Origin: Protonemura montana
Lineage: Eukaryota > Arthropoda > Insecta > Plecoptera > Nemouridae
DNA: 64,000 bases
NCBI GenBank assembly: GCA_947568835.1
Contig: OX387606.1
Coordinates: 22,049,225-22,113,224, forward strand
Reading direction: 5' to 3'
Every line of letters starts with the position of its first letter. Within the stretch, counting starts at the first letter, position 1. The notes under the pieces were generated by a model. The model made no database searches and was not told where the DNA came from. It saw nothing but the letters and a program-made list of their open reading frames with translations. Shown here in pieces: positions 1-10,866 of this stretch. Position numbers and translations under genes: made by a program.

Positions 1-1163
1 GTACCCGAGTGAAGTAGTCATTCCAGAGCGTTCACATGCGCTAACGAACAATAGTCATTCTCGTGTAAATAGTCAAGAAACTTTTGTTCTCATTTAGTTT
101 TGTGTATGTAATTTATGTATGTCAATATTGTATAGCTACTTATGTGTTGAGTATATTAGTGTGAGTGCATGTATGTAATGTATTTGTGTAGGAGATTTAC
201 GTGCTTGCATTGTAAGCACTTCTATGGAGACAAATGAAAGTAAAAATATTATTTTATATGAACCCAAATACCGGTGTCTGTCGTTCTTTCATTTCTCGTG
301 ATAATGCTTTACACAATTCGCCCACAATTAAATTTTGTGGCATCTTGTGGTATTTTGAATAGATTAAAAAAAACCGTTACATTGCAAAGAACTTTTCACC
401 TAGCCTAACCTAACCAAGCGAAAAATAAACTGGAAGGCCGTTACAAAACACCTGTTGGTCAGGTTACGTAGCTATCAAAATGGCAGTGAACAAGATTGCG
501 TAAATATTTGAAAAAATCAACGTAGCTTTCGGGCATAGGCCCTCTTGTTGTGAACCTTTTCACTGCTATCTAGTACCTCTGAAAACGTTTTCGATTCAAG
601 AGTTGTCGTCCTTTAGAAAAGATGGCGGTGAATCGTACGATTTATTGGTGGATTCTGTTTGGAAGCAACAAGTAGCAGGTGTTTCATTCATAACCTGCCT
701 GGACGGGTATCGCGGCATCTGCTCACTGACATGCAACCGAGCGGTCCTAACGTCACAACCACTGCCTTCTACCTGCTCGCCTGCTCGGCCCCCTTGAGCT
801 TATCAATCTCGAAACATCTATCATATAACGAACTGCAATGGCCACCCGGACTCTTTCTCAAGATCATTTGACGACATTCCTTCTCAAAGACAATCGCATC
901 CTGGTGAGGGTAGAGGCGTTTACACACCTTGGACATTGCACCAACTTTGAATTGGTAACTAAAACATTTTGTGGCATTTTAACGCAATGCAATCCCGAAT
1001 TGAAGTTCAGTTTCGAAGGGACTGATGTTAGGTTAAGAGCCTTGGTTCAGAGTCATTATACAACTGCACGTCGATGCAACAGTGCATGGTTGTGGAGTGT
1101 CGTGGTGGGTGACCATCATATACATGACCATCATACACATGACCATCATCATGGTCATACACA
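1..1163. other. Non-coding stretch, no gene recognised
   Basis: AT-rich sequence with only short open frames that lack splice or domain support. From about 1081 it holds simple CATCATACACATGACC-type sequence belonging to the SINE family described in the next entry. I see nothing else in it. Confidence 0.5.
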
Positions 1164-2038
1164 TTAACGTCCCTTCCGAAGGACGGTACAATGCGAACAA
1201 CAGGATTCCTCCACAAATCTATGTTGTTGAGAGGTTGATAAGCAAGGCGAGTGAAGTTCCTGTACTAACTTGTATCCCTCCAACCTCTCTCCCGAACAGA
1301 ACTGGTCATGTGTGTGATGATCACCCATCCAATACCTGACCCAGCGCAGTGGTGCTTAACTTGTGTGAATTCACTTTGTGCTATTGAGTTGAACTGCTGC
1401 ATCGGGCCATGGGCGAGCAGGAGAATTAAATGTATTTGTTTTGAGAGTAATATGCTACTTAAACTGAAGTCTGCCTCATGGCACGGCGGCGACCTAACCT
1501 AACCATCAAGCCTGGTTCACTTTCCAAGTGATTTAATTTGCTGTTCCTGGATTGCCAATGCGTTGCCTAGCAACTATCAAGGTACAGCACCGGCACGTTA
1601 TTAGTCGAAACTATTTACTCCATGTGGCCATGTTTTGCGTCTCATACCAAGAGGCACTGATTATTAAACCCCGTTGCGCTGATATTCCTAGTAAATGCTG
1701 GTCGTCCATTGGAGATCAACGACTATTTGAAATCTGATTTAAACTCCAAACGCTTGCAAAGCGCGGGGTATTTTATTATTAGAAACATAATAATCTCTCA
1801 AACATTGATGCCACGAAAATATACTTTGTTTGTTTGTTTGATTCATGTTTAAAAATCAAGAGAGACTTTGATGTCGGATTTCTGCCCCGGGGACCGCGGT
1901 TCGGTTCCTGGCGTGGCAGGTGTATGGTGGGCAGGTGGCTCCCCGTTTGGATCTAGGACGCACCTTGCGTCGTCACACAGATTCATACGACTTTCTAGCT
2001 TCATAGTCTCTCAGCCCTCCCCGAAAGTCGGGCCCGGT
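1164..2038 (-). repeat. Long dispersed repeat, copy 1, with 5S-SINE segment
   Basis: This stretch of about 870 bp recurs in the same orientation at 20715-21582 with only scattered differences. The first part (1164-1362) is a 5S-rRNA-derived SINE in reverse orientation. The rest is not coding and includes a GC-rich block around 1880-1990 containing GGTTCGGTTCC, which resembles a tRNA B box. Shared length and order make a composite repeat or an old duplication likely. Confidence 0.75.
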
Positions 2039-2039
2039 G

Positions 2040-2322
2040 TAACAGAATATTCGTACTGCCATAATTTTATTACCCCCAGTAATCTCAGTTCATAATATGA
2101 TTACTGGCCAGTAAACAAGAATTGTAATGAGATTACTGGCTGAGAAAACCTGGCGTATGAGAACATATTATTTGTACTGTACCAGTAAAACAAAAACAGT
2201 GAAATAATATTACTCCCCAAAACAAAAGCATCACCTGGAGGGTACAGGGTGTCTACAAAACAATGCAGGGGAGCAATCTGACAATAGCATGAAGGTATAA
2301 TAATTTTACTCCCCAACATGAA
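2040..2322 (-). mobile_element. MITE-like element of about 280 bp, copy 1
   Basis: Nearly identical, in opposite orientation, to 6550-6835. It is AT-rich with the recurring phrases ATTACTGG and ACTCCCC, has no coding potential, and ends at GTAACAGAATATT on one side and CTCCCCAACAT on the other. Size and dispersal fit a non-autonomous DNA element. Superfamily not assignable by eye. Confidence 0.6.
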
Positions 2323-2465
2323 ATGTGATTTAACCTTTGCATTTCGATGCAATCGAACTAGATGCACTACAGGGAATCCAATTTGTACGAGTAAATTAAA
2401 TTTATTTCAATTTTGTAAAGATATTGTGAATTCATAAACACCTCGAAACTCTTTTCCAGAAGCAG

Positions 2466-2665
2466 GCGGCGTGGATAGTCAGTCAAAGGAATTTGCTGAG
2501 ACGCAGGCTAGAGTGACCGGCGTCGGCGCCTTTCATTCCACAACAGACTTATCGAAATTTCAGGGAACCTTTGCAATTTTATTGTTTATGTTCGTAACAC
2601 TACACCAGGCAGACAATGCAAGCTTGTTCGAATCGGTACATTCTCACGAGGCACAGCTTCAGTAG
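2466..2665 (+). CDS. Candidate terminal coding exon, unrecognised
   Basis: An AG acceptor (2464-2465, after a short pyrimidine-rich stretch) is followed by an open frame to a TAG stop at 2663-2665. The predicted tail has a hydrophobic stretch (GTFAILLFMFVTLH) that could be a membrane segment, and AATAAA-like sequences follow within about 70 bp. No upstream exon was identified and no family recognised. It may be chance. Confidence 0.2.
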
Positions 2666-2924
2666 CACTTTTGCACTTTAGTAGTGTTACGATCACTAAA
2701 GAAGAGTATAAATAAGAATTTAAATAAAGAAGAAATAAATAAGAATTTAAATAAGATTTCATCAAAATACAGCAACAACAATACAATACAATAAAATGCA
2801 ATAAATCACATCTGATTGTGTTTTTTTTTTTCAATTCCTTCCAATCAGAACAGATCGGAGCAGGAGTTTGATCGCTAGAGCGCGCACAAAAATGAGAACA
2901 ATAAAAAAAAAAGTATGAACACTA

Positions 2925-3066
2925 TAACCGTCTCAAAAATTGATGCCCAAACGGAGACATCAAAACGGGTCCTCTTATGGGCATACATTTTTGAGACGGT
3001 TTTAATGTTCTTTATAATAAAAAACCAGCGCATTGCAAGCGTTTGCAATTGAAATAAGATTTCATC
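2925..3066. mobile_element. tRNA-like foldback element, palindromic short copy
   Basis: Left arm (ACTATAACCGTCTCAAAAAT) and right arm (ATTTTTGAGACGGTT) are reverse complements around a short centre containing GATGCCCAAACGG. The 3' flank has the family tail GCATTGCAAGCGTTTGCAATT. Same family as 13490-13980, 53111-53262, 57240-57395 and 62508-62640. Confidence 0.65.
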
Positions 3067-3588
3067 GAGAAATAAGTCATTTTTTTCTGTGTAAGTAAAA
3101 TCAACAATCGCAAGTGAAATCGCTCAGCAATATATTATACCTGCCCATCACAGAATGTGATCGGAATTGTTGACTTCGTGCTTCCATACGCTTGTCACAG
3201 CCGTGCATCGAGTTTGGGTTTCGTGGCCTGCAACCGCCGCCACAGTTGCACCCGAAAAAGTTGCAGTCGCCGCCAGAAATTGAGCCACAGTAGGGGTTAG
3301 CGGTCGAGCAGTCATCGCAATGAAATCCGAAGTCGCCGTAGCAACACCCAATAGTCCCAGGCGGGAGGGCATAAAGTGCGCCTCTGTTTTCTGCGCCTCA
3401 ACGTGTGTTTTGTGCGGCTCTGTTTTGTGCGGCCCTGCAAACTGCTCCCCAAGTGTCTCGGGATTGTGCACCCCAAACGACTGCTGCGATCATGGTGTGA
3501 TGCCAAAGAAGGTCCAAAAAGTTGGCAGAAACTTTACCACAGACTGTACGGCTCTACCTAACCCGTATTATTTTCTCTAAGCTAGGGC

Positions 3589-4224
3589 CTTAAAGAGGGC
3601 CCTGTCGACGGTGAAGAAGCCACCGAGGCTGAGCTCTGCGTGGTTGTTGTAGATGCACTGGAAGAACTGGGGAACTGGGGGAACTGCACAGGTTCATCTG
3701 CAAACAGACCCACTGGTCAGTGACTGATTTATTATAAGGACATTCGGGGTTCGTGTCCTCGTTTGGGCACCAATTTTCTAAAAGTTTTTAGTGTTCCTTG
3801 ATAAATAAAAGCATTGCCCATCGCATTGCAATTTCAACCAGACTTTCCGCAGTGGTTTGTCATGGTCGACCCGGAGCTGGATGGCTGTTTTCTGCACATA
3901 CCTCGTGCATTGCCCGGCGGTCGAGGGTCAGCGTGTCCATGCGTTGCAGTTCCTCCTTCATCCCGGTCTTCACCTGCAACAAGGAGGGCGTCTTGTTTCA
4001 TGGTTGTCGATCGATTAGCGTGATTTTGTTAGGTTAGGGCTCAGATAAAAGAATACGGGTTAGGTTAGGTTAGGTTAGGTTGGGGCACACATGCCACGCC
4101 ATGTTGATCAAACAAACAAGCTTTTGTTAGTACACTCTTAGACTTATATATACTTTATTTGACTGCAGCACTATTTTTGAAAAAAATCTATTAAAATCTG
4201 GGTTTCCGCTCAGCTCGCTACGTT
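3589..4224 (-). pseudogene. Duplicated fragment of GR-A (exons 5 and 6), broken
   Basis: This segment matches 24931-25848, the part of GR-A that spans exons 6 and 5. The exon 5 copy (about 3920-3993) is almost unchanged and still open. The exon 6 copy carries a 22-bp insertion of a GGGGAACTG-type direct repeat, which shifts the frame, and the donor that should follow the frame TTTAAGTCG is missing because similarity stops inside it. No other receptor exons are nearby, so it cannot make a receptor. The same intron (TTAGG)n tract is present but has only about 4 units (4058-4081), against about 63 in the GR-A copy. Confidence 0.85.
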
Positions 4225-5971
4225 AGCACTGGCTGCTAGGTGGGTTTATGATGTGGGGTCGGGTGGTTGGTGGGGGGGGGGGGGGGGGGGTAAGTAGTGC
4301 CATTAAAACATTATGACGCAGTCACTCTACCAAGCATTTAATTATTGTATGTGGTATTCGAGGTTCACCTCGTCTAAAAAGTGGAGTTCGATTTTGTCTA
4401 AAAATGTATCGCTCTACTGCGTTAGCTGATTAAATAGGAGAGACAACCGTGGTTAAAATATGAAGCAAACGCGTATAATTTTATTGTTTATTTTTCAACA
4501 CATCCCCCATTTATATCGTGTTAGCATTTATGCCAACAAAAATAATAAGGGAACTAACTTTTGCTGATCGTACATTTTATGATATATTTGGTTATTGATT
4601 TACTAAACTTGAAATCAGTTATTTGATGCCAGCGTTGTGGAAAATAAAACATGGCACTTTATGTTCCGAATAACAGAAGTGGATATATTATATATTCATT
4701 ATAATTTCATACAATAAACCTGCGCGCATTTCATTTGTATTTTGATCAAATAAACAATTTATCTGGATCAGGTAGTTTTAACAATCTGTGGTTTTAATGT
4801 GAAGGAAAACCAGCCAATTCTACGTGAAAAAATGGTTCAGCCTCGAAAAGGCGTGATATCAAAAGGTAGCTGCAATTCCAGTGTACATTTCCACTAACAC
4901 CTACCAAATTTTACAGAATAGGGAAATCTCTTTAAATTTGAAACTTTTTTTTTTGTGAGAAAATAATGAACACGTATTTTTTTATTTTCTTCTAAATCCA
5001 ATTTTGAATAAAATATACCTGTTTAAAATGTTTGCGTTTGAATCTCGTACGAAAACGAGGGTCGCCATTTTTTATGACATGAAGTGAAATCTGACGTCAG
5101 TATGACGTCAAAAAACAGAAGCGAACGCAAAGGATACAACAAAATGACGTCAGAACTACCTGTAGTTAATCACGGCCCGTTTTCATTCCGCCACGAGAAT
5201 TTATATTTTAGCCATTCTTAAAACAAATAGAAATAGAATAGTTATGATCGGATTATATAAAGAAAAAATATGACAGATATTATTTTAAATACGTATTTGA
5301 ACAAAATGATAATAATTAAATAATAATCTAAAAGAGATTTCCCTATTGAGTAAAGAACTTCAACGACAAGACGCGAAAAAATACTTGGCGCATTATTTAT
5401 TTTATCTGGCAAGATCAATAGTTTCTTTGATAAACTTTGAAATGTGAATTTCCTTGTGAGAACATTTAGTAACTCCAAATAAAGTAATTTACTAATTGGC
5501 ACGTAGTAGGAATTATTACATTGTTATTATTTATCCCTTATTTCTGTTCAATTTGTTGCTCTGATATTTTCTATGTTGCGCACCACAGCGGAATTCATTT
5601 CCTAATTCTTTAGCATACTTTTAGAATCGCATCTTAAAATATAAATTAAATTAGGTAAGTTTGCGTCTGGTTTTAAGCGACATTCCTGTAACGAGTTGGC
5701 TAAAAGGCCCTGTTTTGAAGAAACTGTATAATTTCATGTTTTCAGACACTGCATGTCGCCAAATATTTCTTTACAATCGTATGTGCAGCAAATACTATTT
5801 CATTCAAGTCTTCACATAAGTTTATTATCTGGTGATTTTCATTTAAATTACTGGTAGGTAAAAATGGAACACGCTTTAATGGTGGTTACCCTTAAATTGA
5901 CCTTATATAAAAGCCTTAATCCGTTGCCAAGGGGTGAAATTGGTTTGCGTCTGTACATCTTTATAGAAATC
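4225..5971. other. Non-coding, AT-rich
   Basis: Contains a G19 run (4272-4290). No exon with domain support was found on either strand. Confidence 0.5.
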
Positions 5972-6258
5972 GAGAAATTCGGTCTAAAAAGCCGGCGCTT
6001 GCGCTAGATCGGTTCGTAATTCGGGATTACATACTATTGTGCCATTTTCACGGCGATTTAATCGGGGTTTGCAGGTGAAATGTTGAAAATTAACATAAAA
6101 AAATCGACGGAAAAAGTACGACAACAATACACTTTTTCACCATCGAAATCGTACCGCGTAGCAACGGAATGATTCGTAGCGTGGCAACGTAAATCTAAAT
6201 TTTATTTCAACCTTGAGCTCTGAATTTCCGTTGCTACGCTACGAAAAAGGCTGGCAAA
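5972..6258. repeat. Dispersed repeat of about 290 bp, copy 1
   Basis: Shares long blocks with 14053-14335: GCCGGCGCTTG, GCTAGATCGGTTCGT, TTGCAGGTGAAATGTTG, CTTGAGCTCTGAATTTCCGT. Contains short internal inverted repeats (CGTAGCAACGGAA and its complement). Non-coding; class unknown. Confidence 0.6.
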
Positions 6259-6549
6259 AAGATCAATTTCTAGGTATTGAAATATTGTTGAAATCAATTC
6301 AAATCTACACACCACTCTTAACTGTCACCCAACACATGGCAGCTGCGTACGCAGCGGGTGCACTGCTAGTTAATTTTTAAATTGTATGATTCTTGTATCT
6401 ATTCTTTGTAGTAAATCGTATAGTACTGGAGATAGAGTTCATATGCTTTTAGAATTTTTACTTCCCCTGCGTCTTGGTACCGTGGTACGTATGTGATTTA
6501 TATCTCAGTCAGTAAGTAAAGAAAGCATACATTTTTATCTCATATCATC

Positions 6550-6835
6550 TGATATGTTGGGGAGTAAAAGTATTATACCTTCAGGCTATTATCAGATTAC
6601 TACCCTGCATTGTTTTGTACACACCCTGTACCCTCCAGGTGATGCTTTTGTTTTGGGGAGTAATATTATTTCACTGTTTTTGTTTTACTGGTACAGTACA
6701 AATAATATATTCTCATACGCTAGGTTTTCTCAGCCAGTAATCTCATTACAATTCTTGTTTACTGGCCAGTAATCATATTATGAACTGAGATTACTGGGGG
6801 TAATAATATTATGGCAGTACAAATATTCTGTTACA
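6550..6835 (+). mobile_element. MITE-like element of about 280 bp, copy 2
   Basis: Inverted copy of 2040-2322, with the same ends and the same internal order. No coding potential beyond frames left open by chance. Confidence 0.6.
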
Positions 6836-7166
6836 CCGGCACAGTCTGGAATGATGGGGTAACGCTGCTTATGACACCACCGCGCCGTAGCATGGAGCTT
6901 TGGCAAGGAGTATGCACTGCTAGCCTCCGCATGAAATTGCAGAGCAGGTTGCGTTCCTGCGAGCGCCAACGGTATGAACGATGCTCTCAGCGTGAATACA
7001 TGCACTTACAGGCTAGGTTGATACGTAGCTGGTTACGCTTGAGACATTCTTTGTGTTAGTCTAATGTTTAATAGTTTTATGCTGTATTTTAGTGCAGTGT
7101 TAATTAAATAATATGGTTGATAGCGTGGTCAAACCCTCAACTTGTGATACTAGTGACTTGTGAGTC

Positions 7167-8288
7167 ATAGCAATGCAGGGGACAGTTCTTGTACTGGTAT
7201 CTTCTCTCACGGGCTAGACTGTAGCAATGCAGGGGACAGTCCTTGTGCTGGTATCTTCTCTCACGGGCTAGACTGTAGCAATGCTGGGGGGCAGTCCTTG
7301 TACTGGTATCTTCTCTCACGGGCTAGACTGTAGCAATGCAGGGGACAGTCCTTGTGCTGGTATCTTCTCTCACGGGCTAGACTGTAGCAATGCTGGGGGG
7401 CAGTCCTTGTACTGGTATCTTCTCTCAAGGGCTAGACTGTAGCAATGCAGGGACAGTCCTTGTGCTGGTATCTTCTCTCACGGGCTAGACTGTAGCAATG
7501 CAGGGGACAGTCCTTGTACTGGTATCTTCTCTCACGGGCTAGACTGTAGCAATGCAGGGACAGTCCTTGTGCTGGTATCTTCTCTCACGGGCTAGACTGT
7601 AGCAATGCAGGGGACAGTCCTTGTACTGGTATCTTCTCTCACGGGCTAGACTGTAGCAATGCAGGGGACAGTCCTTGTGCTGGTATCTTCTCTCACGGGC
7701 TAGACTGTAGCAATGCAGGGACAGTCCTTGTGCTGGTATCTTCTCTCACGGGCTAGACTGTAGCAATGCAGGGGACAGTCCTTGTACTGGTATCTTCTCT
7801 CACGGGCTAGACTGTAGCAATGCAGGGGACAGTCCTTGTGCTGGTATCTTCTCTCACGGGCTAGACTGTAGCAATGCAGGGGACAGTCCTTGTGCTGGTA
7901 TCTTCTCTCACGGGCTAGACTGTAGCAATGCAGGGGACAGTCCTTGTACTGGTATCTTCTCTCACGGGCTAGACTGTAGCAATGCAGGGGACAGTCCTTG
8001 TACTGGTATCTTCTCTCACTGGCTAGACTGTAGCAATGCAGGGGACAGTCCTTGTGCTGGTATCTTCTCTCACGGGCTAGACTGTAGCAATGCAGGGCAC
8101 AGTTCTTGTGCTGGTATCTTCTTTCACGGGCTAGACTGTAGCAATGCAGGGGACAGTCCTTGAACTGGTATCTTCTCTCACGGGCTAGACTGTAGCAATG
8201 CAGGGCACATTTCTTGTGCTGGTATCTTCTCTCACGGGCTAGACTGTAGCAATGCTGGGGCCAGTCCTTGTGCTGGTATCTTCTCATG
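7167..8288. repeat. 54-bp satellite array, about 21 units
   Basis: Head-to-tail copies of a 54-bp unit with core GTAGCAATGCAGGGGACAGT and TATCTTCTCTCACGGGCTAG. Units differ by single substitutions and a 1-2 bp indel in the GGGG tract (GGGGAC, GGGAC, GGGGGGC). Because 54 is a multiple of 3, a long minus-strand frame stays open across part of the array; that is a by-product of the period. The array runs straight into a 5S-SINE copy. Confidence 0.95.
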
Positions 8289-8309
8289 GTTGTGGTCCAA
8301 ATAACTATG

Positions 8310-9180
8310 GTCATGGTATCATGACCATCATACGCATGACCAATTCTGTTCGGGAGAGAGGTTGGAGGGATGAAAGTTAAGCAACACTGCGCTGGGTCAG
8401 GTATTGGATTGGTGACCATCATACACATGACCAGTTCTGTTTGGGAGAGAGGTTGGAGGGATGAAAGTTAGTACAGCAACTTCACTCGCCTTGCTTATCA
8501 ACCTTTTGACAGCATGGATTTGTGGAGGAATCCTGCTGTTTGAACTGTACCGTCCTTCGGAAGGGACGTTAAGCCAGTGGTCCCCTTGGTGCGCTTCGAC
8601 AGGAGTAGGCTATATGATGGTTTTTAGACTCATGTCTATTTAATTTATCCTTAGCAACAAGTTTTTAGAAAAACTATTTGAACTGGGTTTTGAATGCTAA
8701 GTAAAGGGCTACTAAATTTCCCGACGTTTCGCAACATATACTAGTTACTTCTTCAGAGGTTTGAGCAGTCCTGACAATTTTCCGATAACAAAAGAACCAC
8801 ATAAAATTATAACAATTACCTAGTTCGAGCTTAAGTTCGAGCTTAAGCTTAAGTTCGAGTTTAAGCTCGAACTAGGTAATTGTTATAATTTTATGTGGTT
8901 CTTTTTTTATCGGAAAATTGTCAGGACTGCTCAAACCTCTGAAGAAGTAACTAGTATATGTTGCGAAACGTCGGGAAATTTAGTAGCCCTTTACTTAGCA
9001 TTCAAAACCCAGTTCAAATAGTTTTTCTAAAAAGGAGTAGGCTACTTGCCGTTACCGGGTTTTCCCTCTTCCCTTCTAGGCTAGGTATTGGTTCATCATC
9101 AACCTCTCATTCACCGACGCCTTTAGACCAGTGGCCAGATGTCAGAACAGCGTGTCGTTAAACACCACAAATCAATCATC
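8310..9180 (+). mobile_element. 5S-rRNA-derived SINE with nested foldback insertion
   Basis: The head resembles internal 5S rRNA (GTTAAGCAACACTGCGCTGG, then TATTGGAT.GGTGACC). The body contains GTACCGTCCTTCGGAAGGGA and ACAGGAGTAGGCTA, and the tail is GTGTCGTTAAACACCACAAA. The head is partly duplicated here. A foldback element (8613-9032) interrupts the body and duplicates 12 bp of it. Confidence 0.85.
8613..9032 (+). mobile_element. Foldback element with 12-bp target duplication
   Basis: Arms of about 170 bp are inverted copies (left 8662-8830, right 8866-9032). The loop is built from TTCGAGCTTAAG palindromes. AGGAGTAGGCTA occurs at both flanks (8601-8612 and 9033-9044), and uninterrupted SINE copies carry it once, so it is a target-site duplication. 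The element begins ATGATGGTTTTTAGACTCAT. Related copies: 55948-56212 and a partial at 10385-10632. Confidence 0.85.
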
Positions 9181-10384
9181 AATCAATCGATGACATAGAT
9201 ATGAGGGCGTCCGCGGAAACAAAGTTAGTGGTGCGCGGTGAGAGGGGGTTGGGGAGGAGAAACTTGTTTTTCCTCCAAAATTAACCACCCCGGGGCCATG
9301 CTCTAGCTAGTTGATCCATTCTTAAATACAGCCCTGCCTGCTTAGAAGCACATCATTACAATTACAATTCTTTTACCCGAATCATCTTGAACTGATCACA
9401 TTGCATAAAACTGGTGCAATTTCCTATGCATTTTCTTCGAATGTCTACTAAAATAGGTGACGGGTTGAATTCCAAGAAGCTTCGTTCTAGCTCCGATCTA
9501 CTTTCTTGGAGTTTAGAAGCGACGAAGACAATTCTGTGCAAGCCAAGTTCGCATCAAATAAAAAACAGATTGAGAAAATATTTATATCTTGCTTTTAGTG
9601 GCACTTTATTTATAATCTAGATACTTTCGTCAAATGCGTTACATATTTTATATTTCGTTGAAATTCACTGCCAGAGCTTATTCCACTGTTACCTATTTTA
9701 CCTGTTTTTTTTTTGTCACTGCTAACAACTACTTACACTTGAAAGACTGCACGAGGACAAAAGACGTGCAGTCTGGTTCATCACAGATTTATTTCCCAAA
9801 ACAACAGCAGCAAACAGCAACAACAACTTGTGGGTCTTGAAGATCGCATGCGCAGACGGATGTGAGCTCAGAAAAAATTTTCAATTCTCGGTGATTATTT
9901 CTTTTTAACAACGCAGCAAACAAAGACAGATTAAATTTCAAGAAGAAGACGCAGCAATCAATTGTTCGTAGTAATGAACGTTCATAGTTTTTAGTAATTC
10001 ATCTGTTTTATTCAACTTTACCTTCTAATTGTTCCTGATAATGATTGGAATCTCGTTTTATTTTATCTATGATTCGCGTATTTATTATTAGTTTTTGTTA
10101 CTGTAATGTTGGTACTACATCCGGTTCTTCTGCCCATTATTTCAATCTTCTCAACTCCTAGATAAATTGAGAGTTCAATCAATTGCCATGGAAAACACCA
10201 ATCACGGGCAGTGAAAACATTGTAATTAATTGCATTGTAATTGCAGTGTAGCATTGCAAATAGTTGTGTTTAAGAAGAACACACTTAAATTATATCTTGC
10301 ATTGAAATTGTACATTAATGTGGACCAAATTTAGTATTTTGAACCATTTTAAACACTTTTACTTTTACTGCTTTTACAAGCTTT
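9181..10384. other. Non-coding, no feature recognised
   Basis: AT-rich sequence with short open frames only. Nothing with splice or domain support was seen. Confidence 0.5.
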
Positions 10385-10444
10385 TACACTTGAAAAAGTT
10401 ACGGGTAAAAGTTACGAAACGTGGGGAAATATAAGTAGTTAATA

Positions 10445-10493
<49 letters not shown>

Positions 10494-10632
10494 GTAATAA
10501 TAATAATAAACAATAATAAATAAAATATAGTTGTTCTTCACTTAGCATTCAAAACCCAGTTCAAATATTTTTTGTCTAAACTAGTGCTATGGTTAGATCA
10601 AGTAGACATGAGTCTAAAAAAAATCTTTAGCG
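10385..10632 (-). mobile_element. Partial foldback element with (AAT)n expansion
   Basis: Carries the family pieces TTACGAAACGTGGGGAAAT and ACTTAGCATTCAAAACCCAG, and ends with AGTAGACATGAGTCT, the reverse of the 5' end of the element at 8613. The second arm is missing, and an (AAT)n microsatellite of about 66 bp (10446-10511) lies inside. Confidence 0.6.
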
Positions 10633-10866
10633 ATCCTCTTCATGAAATGCACTAACATCTTTTTCAAATAGCCCACATTTAGAGCAATACCCACGACACG
10701 TGAAGGTCGGGGTACGAGTTCCCGCCAAGGCAGGCATTTTTAATTGGTGTTTAGTTCTTCAAATAAGAAATACTTTGAGCATTGCAATAATTTTATAATT
10801 TAATTAATTTTAAAATCAGATGCGTTGCAGTCGCCGAACGACAAGGGAAGGTAACGGCAGGCAGAT

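Noticed and set aside
7167..8288. Possible CRISPR array
   Set aside because: Units are contiguous with no unique spacers, and the DNA is animal.
7700..8428. 242-codon minus-strand frame of 18-residue repeats
   Set aside because: By-product of the 54-bp satellite period. No start context, splice signal or domain.
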